NCBI GenBank assembly: GCA_022826515.1
Contig: JAJDUT010000017.1
Coordinates: forward strand, 1 to 64,000
Source: Candidatus Latescibacterota bacterium
GTDB taxonomy: Bacteria > Latescibacterota > UBA2968 > UBA8231
DNA: 64,000 bases
Direction of reading: 5' to 3'
In this document: positions 23,458 to 31,949 of the stretch, in pieces
Layout of the letters: the number at the start of each line of letters is the position of its first letter
Position numbering within the stretch: position 1 is the stretch's first letter
Made by a program: the position numbers and the translations under genes
The notes under the pieces: model-generated
Seen by the model: the letters and a program-made list of their open reading frames with translations, nothing else
Told to the model about the DNA's origin: nothing
Database searches by the model: none

Positions 23458-24270
23458 CTACACAAAATTGACAAAATCGTGGCGCACCCACAGCAGGTTG
23501 ATCAGACCCAGCACGAACCCCGCAATCACCAACCACTTGAGACGACGACCGTGCCGTCGGCCAATGCCGCGCAAATAGAGATAGATACCAAAGACAAACC
23601 ACGTCGGCAGGGCCAGCCAGATTTTGGTATCCCCGCCCGCGAGGTATGCGCCCGGCGCGCCAAAGAGCCAAATCGCGCCCATGCCCAAACCCAAGGTAAA
23701 AAACGAAAAGCCCCCGCCAGCAAAGCGAAAGGTCGCCGCGGCAGCCGTGTCGAGCGCGGGCAGGTAGCTGTTAAGCTGGCCCTTTTTCAGGGCTTGGTGT
23801 TGGACGAGGTAGCCGACTGCCGAGCAGAATGCCAATGCGAAACCCACGTGTCCGAGCAGCGTCAGTACCACGTGAATGCCGAGGAAGGGATATTCCACGA
23901 GGATCGACTCGGCCTCCTCAAAGCGGAGGGGCATCAGTAGCGGATAGAGCAGGCCGAGAAAGGCGAGGGGCGCGGTCAGCAGGCCGAGATGGCGAATGCG
24001 CGCATAGCGCTCGCCGAGCAGGCCCGCAACCACCAAAGCCATGACCAGCGAGGCGATGATCACCAACATGTTGGCGAAGAGAGCTTGACCGGAAAGCGCA
24101 AAGTGCAGCACGATGCTGATCGCGTGTACGGCCAGCCCCAGCTTCAGGCTCTTGCGCCCCAGCGCGTCCCAGCCGCTCTTGTGCCAGAGGAAGTGCCCTT
24201 GAAACAGCAGCGCGGCAGCCAAGTAGAACGCCAAGGCGATGCCGAGGGAGACAATGCAGAACGTCGTCAC
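23458..24270 (-). CDS. CcsA/HemX-type cytochrome c assembly membrane protein
   Basis: This 270-residue integral membrane protein has about eight predicted helices and belongs to the CcmC/CcsA/HemX group. Diagnostic features are histidines near membrane faces (IVLHFAL, GIHVVLTLLGHVGFAL) and a late ALPTWFVFGIYLYLRG segment. It overlaps the hemA stop by four bases, the hemA-hemX order known from other bacteria. There it affects GluTR level or haem handling. The CcsA tryptophan-rich WGxxWxWD motif is not present, so HemX is the better match. Confidence 0.8.
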   Translation of the reverse strand: MTTFCIVSLGIALAFYLAAALLFQGHFLWHKSGWDALGRKSLKLGLAVHAISIVLHFALSGQALFANMLVIIASLVMALVVAGLLGERYARIRHLGLLTAPLAFLGLLYPLLMPLRFEEAESILVEYPFLGIHVVLTLLGHVGFALAFCSAVGYLVQHQALKKGQLNSYLPALDTAAAATFRFAGGGFSFFTLGLGMGAIWLFGAPGAYLAGGDTKIWLALPTWFVFGIYLYLRGIGRRHGRRLKWLVIAGFVLGLINLLWVRHDFVNFV

Positions 24271-25544
24271 GATTCTTTCTCCTCATCGTCGAGCCGGAAG
24301 AGGCGTCGCACCGTATCGAGGCGGACGTAGCCCTCGTCGTCGTTGGCGAACTCGCGGATCTGCACGAGCGGATCGTGCAGGAGCTTGTTGGCGTAACCGC
24401 GCAAGATGCCCTCGACGAGCTGGCGCTCGTCAGCGGAGAGTGGGCCGAGTTGGGAGGCCCAGCGCGCGAGTTCTTGCTCCTGGAGGTGAGCGGCACGCTC
24501 GCGCAAGGCGCGGATTAACGGGCCAGTGCCCAAGGCGTTGAACCAGTGCAAAAACTCCTTTAGCTCGTGGTCGATAATGGTTTGCACGCAGCGTATCTCC
24601 CCCTCGCGCTCTTGGCGGTTGGCAGCAACCACTTGTTCGAGACTGTCCATGTCGAACAGGAAGACGTTGTCGATGTCGCGCGCGGCTGGGTCGATGTCGC
24701 GCGGTACGGCAATGTCGATGAGGAACAGCGGGCGTCCTCGGCGTTGCTCCATGGCCCGGCGCAAGTCAGCGGGCCGAATGACGTAGTCCGTGGCCGCGGT
24801 CGCCGAAATGACGATGTCAACGACAGCGAGCTGAGCGGCTAGTTCCTCAAAAGGCACGGACTCGCCGCCCAACTGGCTCGCCAGCGACTGGGAGCGGGCA
24901 AAAGTGCGGCTGCTTACCAACAGCCGCTCGACGCCGGAGTCAACCAAGTACTGGGCCGTGAGCGCACCCATCTCGCCAGCGCCGACCAAGAGCACGCAGC
25001 AGCCCGTCAGGTTTTCAAAGACCTGGCCGGCTAGCTCGACCGCGGCCGTGCCAATCGACAGCCGACCGCGGCCAATTTCCGTTTCGGCGCGCGCGCGCTT
25101 GCCCACGCGCAGCGAGCGCTGAAAAAGCTCGTTGAGCAACAGGCGCGCCGAACCGTTTTGCTGGGCCATTTCCAGCGCGCGGCGCACTTGCCCGAGTATC
25201 TCGGACTCGCCGACGACGAGGGAGTCAATGCCGCTGGCAACGCGAAAAAGATGCACGGCTGCGTCTGAGTCGTTGAGCTGGTAGAAGTGGGATTCGAGCG
25301 CCGCGACATCTACGCCTTGGCATTCGGCGAGAAAGCGGCGCACTGGGGCCAACCCGCTGTCGCCATCGGCCGCCAAGTACAGCTCGGAGCGGTTGCAGGT
25401 GGAGAGAATGGCTGCCTCGTGCAGTCCGTAGTCGCCGACGAGCCGGGCTAGGGCCGAAGGCTGGTCGCTTTCGGGGAAGGCTAGCCGCTCGCGGATTTCC
25501 ACCGGCGCGGTGTGGTGATTGATTCCTAAAGTCAGTATATGCAC
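24267..25544 (-). CDS. hemA: Glutamyl-tRNA reductase
   Basis: The 425-residue enzyme reduces glutamyl-tRNA to glutamate-1-semialdehyde, the first committed step of tetrapyrrole synthesis. GINHHTAPVEIRERLAF, the catalytic Cys at residue 50 (STCNRSELY), GESEILGQVRRAL, the NADPH-binding GAGEMG and the dimerisation tail (ADERQLVEGILRGYANKLLHDP) are all present. I chose GTG 25544 because it puts the catalytic Cys at the usual position 50. A GTG at 25589 is also in frame. The gene is coupled to the downstream hemX-like gene. Confidence 0.95.
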   Translation of the reverse strand: MHILTLGINHHTAPVEIRERLAFPESDQPSALARLVGDYGLHEAAILSTCNRSELYLAADGDSGLAPVRRFLAECQGVDVAALESHFYQLNDSDAAVHLFRVASGIDSLVVGESEILGQVRRALEMAQQNGSARLLLNELFQRSLRVGKRARAETEIGRGRLSIGTAAVELAGQVFENLTGCCVLLVGAGEMGALTAQYLVDSGVERLLVSSRTFARSQSLASQLGGESVPFEELAAQLAVVDIVISATAATDYVIRPADLRRAMEQRRGRPLFLIDIAVPRDIDPAARDIDNVFLFDMDSLEQVVAANRQEREGEIRCVQTIIDHELKEFLHWFNALGTGPLIRALRERAAHLQEQELARWASQLGPLSADERQLVEGILRGYANKLLHDPLVQIREFANDDEGYVRLDTVRRLFRLDDEEKES

Positions 25545-25606
25545 AGCGTTAAAAGTACTTATTCTACTGAGAAACCGCGAACCTAACACGCGAAAGGAAT
25601 GCGGTC

Positions 25607-26464
25607 ATGGTCAAATACCTGTTGGTCGGTTTGATCCTCCTAGGCGCGGCAGCCGATGTAGGTGCCGGAGCCTGGACCTTGCAGCGAGGCCAGTTCTGGG
25701 GCAAGCTCACGTATTTCCAGCAGCACACCGAGGAGTGGTACGTCGGCAAGGGCCGGGGCACACCCGGCACCCGCGCCCCCTACGACTTCGACGGGCAATA
25801 CGAATCGCGGGCCGTCTTTTTCGAGGGCCTGTACGGCGTCACCGACCGCCTAGACTTCGGATTGCAGGTTCCCTATTTCGACCAATCCTTTGCCAACGCC
25901 GCGCTTACCCAGACGGATACCGGCCTGAGCGACATCCGCGCCTTGGCCAAATTTCGCCTTTTGGCCAAGCCTTTGGTCCTCGCGTTCAAAGCCGGCGTCA
26001 AGATGCCGACCGGAGAATTCAAAAACGAAGACGGGCTGATCCCGGTGGGCGAAGGGCAGTGGGACTTCGACTTCGTCGGGCAGGTGGGACGCTCCTTTTG
26101 GCCGCTGCCCTTGTACGGCAACATCGACCTCGGCTATCGCGTCCGCACCCGCAACGAGCAGATCGACCGCGACCCCGGCGACGAGTGGTTTCTCAACGCC
26201 GAAATGGGCTACCAATTCGTGCGCCAACTCATGCTGATGGGCAAATACGAGGTGCTCCGTAGCGACCCGGCGATTGACTTCTTCGGCGACTTTGAGATTG
26301 AGACCGGGATCAAGCGCATCACCTACCTGACACCAGCCCTGCTCTACGCCGTCGGCCAGCGCACGACTATCGAGGCAGCGATACGCTTCTCGCTCAACGG
26401 GCGCAATTTTCCGGCCGGGCGACAGCTCGTCTTGGGGTTAGCGACGACGTTGGGAAAAGGCTAG
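25607..26464 (+). CDS. Outer-membrane beta-barrel protein (transporter-like)
   Basis: The 285-residue protein has a signal peptide (MVKYLLVGLILLGAAADVGA). About a dozen amphipathic beta-strands follow, with alternating aromatic residues (WGKLTYFQQHTEEWYVG, LYGVTDRLDFGLQVPYF, LSLNGRNFPAGRQLVLGLA). The pattern LYGVTDRLDFGLQVPY is typical of the MetA-pathway phenol-degradation and transporter barrel families. It is monocistronic, with AAAGGAATG-type purines before ATG 25607. It ends at the same place as the convergent gene (4-bp overlap at 26461-26464). The substrate is unknown. Confidence 0.8.
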   Translation: MVKYLLVGLILLGAAADVGAGAWTLQRGQFWGKLTYFQQHTEEWYVGKGRGTPGTRAPYDFDGQYESRAVFFEGLYGVTDRLDFGLQVPYFDQSFANAALTQTDTGLSDIRALAKFRLLAKPLVLAFKAGVKMPTGEFKNEDGLIPVGEGQWDFDFVGQVGRSFWPLPLYGNIDLGYRVRTRNEQIDRDPGDEWFLNAEMGYQFVRQLMLMGKYEVLRSDPAIDFFGDFEIETGIKRITYLTPALLYAVGQRTTIEAAIRFSLNGRNFPAGRQLVLGLATTLGKG

Positions 26465-28128
26465 CGGCGCAACTTGGCCAAGCGCTGTTGGATCGCCTCA
26501 GCCATGTCTGGCCGCTGGCGAATGACGGCATCGAAGTGGGGCTTGGCCTCGGCCGAGCGGCCCAGCATCTCCAACACCAATCCTAAGTTGAAATGGGCCT
26601 CGGCAAAATCGGGGTTGCTCTGCAAGGCTCGTTCAAAGTGGGCGATGGCCCGCTCCCATTGGCGGCCTTGAGCTAGCGCGATGCCAAAGTTCACGTGCGC
26701 CTCCGGGTAATCCGGGTTGTACTCCAGCGCCAACTCGAAATGCTCCAGCGCCAACGGACGCTGGCCGGAGCGCATGTAGAACATGGCCAAGGTGTGATGG
26801 GTGTCCCAGTCTTGAGGCTCGGCTTCAAGTAGCTTCTTGTAGCCGTCGATTTCCTGCCCCAGCCACTTGCGGTAGAAATCGCGGCGGAGTCGCTCTCGGT
26901 CTTCGGGGCGGCGCGGCAAAATCTGTAGCGTCAGGTCGCCCATCTCGTCGGTCGAGTGCAGTCCGTAGCGCACCCGCACGGGTGGGTCGTGGGGCTGGCG
27001 GGGGTTTTGCGCGGAGTTGTCGTACGCGTATTCCATGACCAGCGTCGCGCCAGCCGGCAGGAAAACCGGCGCGGAAAATCGGTAGTCGTCCTGCCAGTTA
27101 AAGTCCCAGTCCTCGATCCAGATGAGCCACTCCCGCTCTCCATTGGGCAACTCGGCGTACGCCCGAATTTCCCGACCGAGGTAATGCGCGTGCGGGTAGA
27201 TGGTCAAGACCTCGGCATCCACGGGCAGCCGGTACGCATCGCGGATCCAATGATCGCTCGCGCCGGCCGGTATATCTATGTCCTTCCGGCCCAGGCGCAG
27301 CATGGCCGGGCGTCTCTTGGGCGGTGTATCGGCAAAGAACAGGCCGACGCGGGCCTCGATGGATTCCTCTTTGCCGGTCGGCAACATGTGCAACTGTAGC
27401 AGCAAGTCCGTGCCCGGATCGAGCCGCCAAGCCAAGCTGTCGCTGCCGGGGTACGGGGTCTTGCCTTGCGTCCAGCCGAGAAAGTGCCCGTCGGCGTCCT
27501 CGGCCTCGCCAAAACTCATGCCGTCAAAGCCCGGGGCACCATCGCGCCCGTCGCGCCGCCGCGCCGCGCCGCTGCGGTCGATCATCATGGTGGCGTGGTG
27601 GACGATGCGCGCGTTGCCCGGCCTGAACTCTAGCGCCTTGACGTAGCGCGTCGAGTCAACGGGCAGCGGGATGGCAAAGTTGCGGAAAACATCCGGGCCG
27701 TCGGCCCGCAGAGTGTAGGCCGACGTCATGGAGGCAATTAAGTCGGGCTGGCCTAGTTCCCACGCACTCTCCCACTGGGGCAGCGGCGGCAAATCGGCGG
27801 AACTACCCTCCTGCTTGCCGTGCTCAACCCAGCGGCGGATGGTGGCGATCTGCGCCACGCTCAATCCGCGCTCGCCAGCAAAGCTACCATAGCCGCGCTT
27901 GGGCTTCCACGGCGGCATGTAGCGAGTCTCCGTGACAAAGGCGATTTGCTCGGCGCGCGCACTCACATTCTCATAGCTGAGCAAGTCAAAGGGGGCTGGG
28001 CCAGCGGGTCGGTGGCAGGGAGCGCAGTTATGAAAGACGATCGGCGCAATGTCGCGGTTGAAGGTCGGGGCTTCTCCTCCACTGCATCCAAAGCAGGCCG
28101 CAACTAGGAATATCCAATAGCGCGTCAT
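26461..28128 (-). CDS. Lipoprotein with cytochrome c, copper-monooxygenase-like and TPR domains
   Basis: In this 555-residue protein a lipoprotein signal (FLVAACFGC) is followed by a haem-binding motif CAPCH near residue 36. Next comes a PHM/ascorbate-dependent-monooxygenase-like part with paired histidines (IVHHATMMIDRS, LLLQLHMLP, YPHAHYLGREI). Three or four TPR units end the chain (PLALEHFELALEYNPDYPEAH, then AIAHFERALQSNPDFAEAH). It probably sits on the periplasmic side and transfers electrons to a copper centre. The downstream redoxin gene overlaps its start codon by four bases. A shorter relative is at 31950-33341. Confidence 0.82.
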   Translation of the reverse strand: MTRYWIFLVAACFGCSGGEAPTFNRDIAPIVFHNCAPCHRPAGPAPFDLLSYENVSARAEQIAFVTETRYMPPWKPKRGYGSFAGERGLSVAQIATIRRWVEHGKQEGSSADLPPLPQWESAWELGQPDLIASMTSAYTLRADGPDVFRNFAIPLPVDSTRYVKALEFRPGNARIVHHATMMIDRSGAARRRDGRDGAPGFDGMSFGEAEDADGHFLGWTQGKTPYPGSDSLAWRLDPGTDLLLQLHMLPTGKEESIEARVGLFFADTPPKRRPAMLRLGRKDIDIPAGASDHWIRDAYRLPVDAEVLTIYPHAHYLGREIRAYAELPNGEREWLIWIEDWDFNWQDDYRFSAPVFLPAGATLVMEYAYDNSAQNPRQPHDPPVRVRYGLHSTDEMGDLTLQILPRRPEDRERLRRDFYRKWLGQEIDGYKKLLEAEPQDWDTHHTLAMFYMRSGQRPLALEHFELALEYNPDYPEAHVNFGIALAQGRQWERAIAHFERALQSNPDFAEAHFNLGLVLEMLGRSAEAKPHFDAVIRQRPDMAEAIQQRLAKLRR

Positions 28129-28673
28129 TGCAGGTCGGCGATAAAGCAGCCAATCGCCTCGGTGGCGCTCGGGTCTGGGGGACGACCAGCAAGGGTCGCC
28201 TCTAAGGCGTTTGCGAGGTCGTTCCGGGTCGGCTGTGGGCGCATCTGGTCCAAGGCCATGTAGCGGTCGTCAATGCGGCCTCGATAGACGATGTTGCCGC
28301 GCGCACCTAACACCACGGCTTCTGGGGTCACACTCGCACCGACTCTTTTGACGAGCGCGTGCTGCACATCCCGCAGGGCTTGCCCCGGCAAGCTGTATTC
28401 CTCGCCATGGCGGCGGATGGCGTCCGCATCCTCGCGGCGGTCGGGATACACCAAGTAGAACGCAACGCCTTGCGGCTGGAAGCGGGAGTGGAGACGCGCT
28501 ATGGTTGGGGCGTAGCGGTTGGAGATGGGGCAATCGGTCTGGACGAAGAGCAAAACCACAACGGGAGCGCGGTTGACAAAGGGATCGACCGGATTGCCCG
28601 CCAAGTCGAGGGCTTTGGGGGGATCGGGACGGCAGCCCACCAACAGCAGGGACGCGAGAATGGTTAAGAGCAT
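28125..28673 (-). CDS. Redoxin-domain lipoprotein (AhpC/TSA or SCO-like)
   Basis: In this 182-residue protein MLLTILASLLLVGC gives a clean lipobox. The thioredoxin fold contains VLLFVQTDCPISNRYAPTIARL, so a single Cys stands where peroxiredoxin/SCO proteins have CxxxC. Later VTPEAVVLGARGNIVYRGRIDDRY is typical of thiol proteins next to cytochrome c genes. Start 28673 is chosen for the signal peptide, and ATG 28727 would add 18 residues. Its stop overlaps the cytochrome/TPR gene start, so the pair is an operon. It probably matures or services the copper/haem protein. Confidence 0.75.
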   Translation of the reverse strand: MLLTILASLLLVGCRPDPPKALDLAGNPVDPFVNRAPVVVLLFVQTDCPISNRYAPTIARLHSRFQPQGVAFYLVYPDRREDADAIRRHGEEYSLPGQALRDVQHALVKRVGASVTPEAVVLGARGNIVYRGRIDDRYMALDQMRPQPTRNDLANALEATLAGRPPDPSATEAIGCFIADLQ

Positions 28674-28749
28674 AAAAAAAGAAAACGGATATTGGGCACT
28701 GACGGCAAGACCGCCGACTTCGCGCATTTTTATTAGGCAGGGAATGCCT

Positions 28750-29340
28750 ATGGCCCTTACATTGTCTAACAATATGCCGGAGCAAGTGGGCACAGACCGC
28801 GCCCTGATCGACCAAGCGCGCGCAGGCGACGAAGCGGCCTTGCGCATCCTAATCGAGCGCTATGAGCCGCAAGTAGCTGCTACCGTCGTGGGCATGTTGG
28901 GGCCGGGCGACGAGGCCGATGACGTGGGGCAGGAGACCTTTGTCCGCTTCTACCAATCGCTGGACAAGTTTCGCGGCGACGCAGCGCTGGGCACCTATTT
29001 GACGCGCATTGCCATCAACCTCTCGCTCAACGCACTTGAGCGCCGCAAGCGGCAGCGCTGGCGCTTCTGGAGCCGCGACGACGAACAGGCCCCGCCCGAG
29101 CCGAGCGTTGATGGCCGCGACGAACAGGCCGCGAGCGAGCGCGAGCAAGCAGTGCATGCCGCCCTCGACCAACTCAAGCCAGCTTTCCGGGCGGTAGTGG
29201 TGCTGCGGATGATCGAGGGTTATTCGACGAAGGAAACGGCTGCGCTGTTGGAAATCGCCGAGGGCACGGTGCTCTCGCGGCTTTCGCGCGGCATGAAACA
29301 ACTAGAGACCATCCTCAAAGACGAGGACCTATATGACTGA
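28750..29340 (+). CDS. ECF-type RNA polymerase sigma factor
   Basis: In this 196-residue protein region 2 shows LIERYEPQVAATVVGMLG, EADDVGQETFVRFYQSLDKF and FRGDAALGTYLTRIAIN. Region 4 shows LDQLKPAFRAVVVLRMIEGYSTKETAALLEIAEGT and the RLSRGM helix. It directs transcription of an envelope-stress-type regulon. ATG 28750 follows AGGGA at a usual distance. The stop overlaps the start of a small single-helix membrane protein by eight bases, so sigma and anti-sigma are coupled. The Spy-like genes that follow are likely targets. Confidence 0.94.
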   Translation: MALTLSNNMPEQVGTDRALIDQARAGDEAALRILIERYEPQVAATVVGMLGPGDEADDVGQETFVRFYQSLDKFRGDAALGTYLTRIAINLSLNALERRKRQRWRFWSRDDEQAPPEPSVDGRDEQAASEREQAVHAALDQLKPAFRAVVVLRMIEGYSTKETAALLEIAEGTVLSRLSRGMKQLETILKDEDLYD

Positions 29341-29743
29341 CAGCTATCGCAACGAAATGCTAAAGGCGCTGACCGGCGAATTGAGCGCGAGCGAGCGCGA
29401 GGCATTCGAGCGCGCCCTAGCTACCGACGACGCGCTCCGCGCCGAATGGGAGCGCCTGCAAAAAGTCAGCGGCCTTTTGCAGGAAAGCCGCGTCGAATCG
29501 TTCCGGCCGTTCTTTGCCACCCGCGTCGCACAGCGCATCAAAAGCGAACGCGAAGAAAGCCTCACCGACGCCCTCGTGTGGCTCTTTCGCCCCCTCGCCC
29601 CGGTCGCCATAGCAGTGGTCGCCTTTTTGGCGCTGAGCAACTGGAACGAGCGCGAACTCATCGGCGACGACCCCTCGTTCTTGGCCGCGATTTTCGCCGC
29701 CGTGCCCGCCACACCCGAAGCGGCTTACGTACTGGACATGTGA
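29333..29743 (+). CDS. Putative anti-sigma factor (membrane anchored)
   Basis: In this 136-residue protein the cytoplasmic N-terminus is like the helical anti-sigma domain (MLKALTGELSASEREAFERAL, then LRAEWERLQKVSGLLQES) but has no zinc HxxxCxxC motif. One membrane helix follows (APVAIAVVAFLALSNW), then a short outer part. Overlap with the sigma gene supports the assignment. It would hold the sigma factor until envelope damage. Confidence 0.75.
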   Translation: MTDSYRNEMLKALTGELSASEREAFERALATDDALRAEWERLQKVSGLLQESRVESFRPFFATRVAQRIKSEREESLTDALVWLFRPLAPVAIAVVAFLALSNWNERELIGDDPSFLAAIFAAVPATPEAAYVLDM

Positions 29744-29744
29744 C

Positions 29745-30155
29745 ATGCGAGGGAGAACTAAAGGCGCACTCATTCTCTTCAGTACCCTGCTCATCGGCGT
29801 GCTGATTGGGATTTTGCTCTCCGGGTGGTTCGTCCGCGATCGCCTGCGGCCCATCCCGCATTCTCGCCATTTCGTCCGCAGCACCGAGCGGCTAATCGCG
29901 CCGCAGGACGAAGAGCAGCGCCAAGCCGTGCGGACTGTGCTACGCCGACACGCCGCCGCGCTCCGCGAACTCAATGCCAAGCACCGAGAAGCACTAAAGG
30001 AGCAGCTAGATTCGTCGCGAGCCGAGTTGGCTCCCTTGTTGTCCGAAGAGCAACTGCGGCGGCTGGACCGGCGGCAGCGGCGCTTTGGGGAATTGATGGG
30101 ACCTTGGCGCGAACGGCCGCATCACAAAAAAAAGAAATCGCACGGGAATGAATAG
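29745..30155 (+). CDS. Membrane-anchored Spy/CpxP/ZraP-like protein
   Basis: In this 136-residue protein an N-terminal membrane helix (LILFSTLLIGVLIGILLSG) is followed by a helical, Arg-rich periplasmic part (VRTVLRRHAAALRELNAKHR, then LLSEEQLRRLDRRQRRF). This resembles the heavy-metal-resistance/CpxP group. The C-terminus is basic (HHKKKKSHGNE). It begins one base after the anti-sigma stop. It is a likely stress sensor or chaperone. Confidence 0.7.
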   Translation: MRGRTKGALILFSTLLIGVLIGILLSGWFVRDRLRPIPHSRHFVRSTERLIAPQDEEQRQAVRTVLRRHAAALRELNAKHREALKEQLDSSRAELAPLLSEEQLRRLDRRQRRFGELMGPWRERPHHKKKKSHGNE

Positions 30156-30264
30156 CATCAATCGGTGGTCTAATGGGGCGTAGAGAAGAGAAACGGCCAT
30201 TTCTCACGAGCCGCCAACGAAGCGGCGGCGAACCCAACTAACCACCCAATGCGGAGAACGTAAA

Positions 30265-30873
30265 ATGAAAAAGAAATGGATCATCTCAGCCGGCGTCGCG
30301 CTGGCACTTGGCGCGCTGGCCACCGTGGCCGTAGCCGAGCGCGGAGAAAAGATGCGGGGGCACCGTCAGCCCACACCGTGGATGCTGGGGCGTCTCGACC
30401 TGACCGACGAGCAGAAGGAGCAATTGCAAGCGTTGCGCAAGGAGCACGTGGAAGCCAGACGCGAGCAGCGCGAGGCCATGGCTGCTATGGGCAAGGAGCA
30501 GCGCGAAGCTGTAATGAACATTTTGACCGAGGAGCAGCAGGAGGCCCTCAAAGAAATGCGTGCCAAGCGCGGCAAGTTTTTCGACCGGCGCGGCGGTAAG
30601 GGCAAGGATCGGCACGACATGCAGCACGGTGGTAAAGGTCGGCACGACATGCGGCGCGGCGGCCAGGGTGCGTTCTCAAGACTAGACCTGACCGACGAGC
30701 AGAAGGAACAGTTCGTGGAACTGCGCCAGAAGCACCGCACAGAGCTACGCGAAACGCGCCAAAAGCACCGCACGACTTTGGAAAGCGTCTTAACCGACGA
30801 GCAGCGCGAAAAGCTCGAAGAGATGAAGGACGAGGCGTTTTACGGCGGCAGGCGCTGGCGCGGCAAGCGGTAA
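30265..30873 (+). CDS. Spy/CpxP-family periplasmic protein with two LTxxQ blocks
   Basis: The 202-residue protein opens with a signal peptide (KKKWIISAGVALALGALATVAVA). Two copies of the LTDEQKEQ motif begin near residues 46 and 142, each followed by a helical block. A His/Gly/Lys-rich linker lies between (GGKGKDRHDMQHGG). Spy and CpxP proteins are ATP-independent periplasmic chaperones. The duplicated block suggests internal duplication. The gene is the last of the sigma-factor cluster and ends at a strong terminator. Confidence 0.82.
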   Translation: MKKKWIISAGVALALGALATVAVAERGEKMRGHRQPTPWMLGRLDLTDEQKEQLQALRKEHVEARREQREAMAAMGKEQREAVMNILTEEQQEALKEMRAKRGKFFDRRGGKGKDRHDMQHGGKGRHDMRRGGQGAFSRLDLTDEQKEQFVELRQKHRTELRETRQKHRTTLESVLTDEQREKLEEMKDEAFYGGRRWRGKR

Positions 30874-30897
30874 GCGTTGATTCCTACTTTCTTTACG

Positions 30898-30930
30898 ACG
30901 CGGAGTGGCTCGTCTGCTCCGCGTTTTTTT
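30898..30930 (+). terminator. Rho-independent terminator after the Spy-like gene
   Basis: The stem acgcggag/ctccgcgt around an 11-base loop is followed by seven T residues, ending the sigma/Spy cluster transcript. Confidence 0.85.
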
Positions 30931-30976
30931 GTACTCCGCTAGGATCAACTACGACGATTTAAAAAAACAAGTACGG

Positions 30977-31004
30977 GGCTTCGGATTTGCAAATCCGTCC
31001 AGCC
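30977..31004. other. Palindrome resembling a tRNA-Cys anticodon arm
   Basis: The bases cggatttgcaaatccg form a 16-bp perfect palindrome, flanked by gggct and agccc. The string cggatttgcaaatccgtcc is similar to the anticodon arm of tRNA-Cys (GCA). No acceptor or T-arm can be drawn, so it is not a functional tRNA. It may be a relic or chance. Confidence 0.3.
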
Positions 31005-31100
31005 CAACGTCCATCACCCAATTTGGCACAGCATCCTTTTTTCAACTATCTTTTGCCATACGCCACTGACGCTTAACAACCACACTTTCTTAGGCTTCTT

Positions 31101-31943
31101 ATGATAATCGACTCGCATACCCACGCTTGGGAGTTCTGGCCTTACGAACCGCCCGTGCCCGATCACAACAGCCGCGGCCGGGTTGAGCAACTGCTGTGGG
31201 AAATGGACCGCAACGGCGTCGATAAATCCGTGTTGGTCTGCGCTCGCATCGAGCACAATCCCCACAACAACGACTACGTCGCCGAACAAATCCGCGCCTA
31301 TCCAGATCGCTTGATACAATTCGCCGACGTGGATTGCTCGTGGTCGGCAGAATACCACACCCCAGGCGCGGCCGAGCGGCTCAAAGCGGCCGCGGCAAAG
31401 TACCAGCTCAAGGGCTACACGCACTACGTAAAAAGCGACACCGAGTGGTTCGCATCCGAGGAAGGGCTCGCGTTTTTCAGCGCCACGGCCGATCTGAACC
31501 TGATCGCCAGCCTAGCCTTGGGGCCGCAGTGGCAACCGGCGTTGCGCGAGTTGGCGCGGCGCTTTCCGTCGGTGACTTTTCTCTGTCACCACATGGCCGG
31601 GGCCAACGCGCGCGAGGAAGCGCCACACCCCAACCTGCAGGAAATTCTGCGCTCGGCCGAGGTGCCCAACATCTACATCAAGCTCTCGGGCTTTCACTAC
31701 GCTTCGCACGTCTCGTGGGGGTACCCCTATTCGGATACGCACCACATCGTGCGCCAGCTCTACGAGCACTTCGGCCCCCAGCGGCTGTGCTGGGGCTCGG
31801 ACTACCCAGTAGTGCGAACCAACATGACCTACCAGCACGCGCTTGAAGCATTCCGCATGCACTGCACGTTCGTACCAGACGAGCACAAGCGCTTGATCTT
31901 GGGCCAGAACTTGGCCGATTTACTCGACAAATCCGGCACTTGA
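31101..31943 (+). CDS. Amidohydrolase-family metal-dependent hydrolase (amidohydrolase_2 type)
   Basis: In this 280-residue TIM-barrel hydrolase the opening IDSHTHAWEFW is the first metal pair (HxH). VTFLCHHMAG holds the middle His, IYIKLSGFHY matches the family, and CWGSDYPVVR has the final metal Asp. Members act on lactones, amides or decarboxylate acids. No partner gene shows the substrate. The following gene starts seven bases later, so they may be cotranscribed. Confidence 0.9.
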   Translation: MIIDSHTHAWEFWPYEPPVPDHNSRGRVEQLLWEMDRNGVDKSVLVCARIEHNPHNNDYVAEQIRAYPDRLIQFADVDCSWSAEYHTPGAAERLKAAAAKYQLKGYTHYVKSDTEWFASEEGLAFFSATADLNLIASLALGPQWQPALRELARRFPSVTFLCHHMAGANAREEAPHPNLQEILRSAEVPNIYIKLSGFHYASHVSWGYPYSDTHHIVRQLYEHFGPQRLCWGSDYPVVRTNMTYQHALEAFRMHCTFVPDEHKRLILGQNLADLLDKSGT

Positions 31944-31949
31944 CCGCAG

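Noticed and set aside
23398..23940. A plus-strand frame over the hemX-like gene
   Set aside because: It is the antisense shadow of the hemX-like membrane protein and has no start signal or family resemblance.
30977..31004. tRNA-Cys gene
   Set aside because: The anticodon-arm-like palindrome has no acceptor, D or T arm that can be paired. Listed only as a relic possibility.
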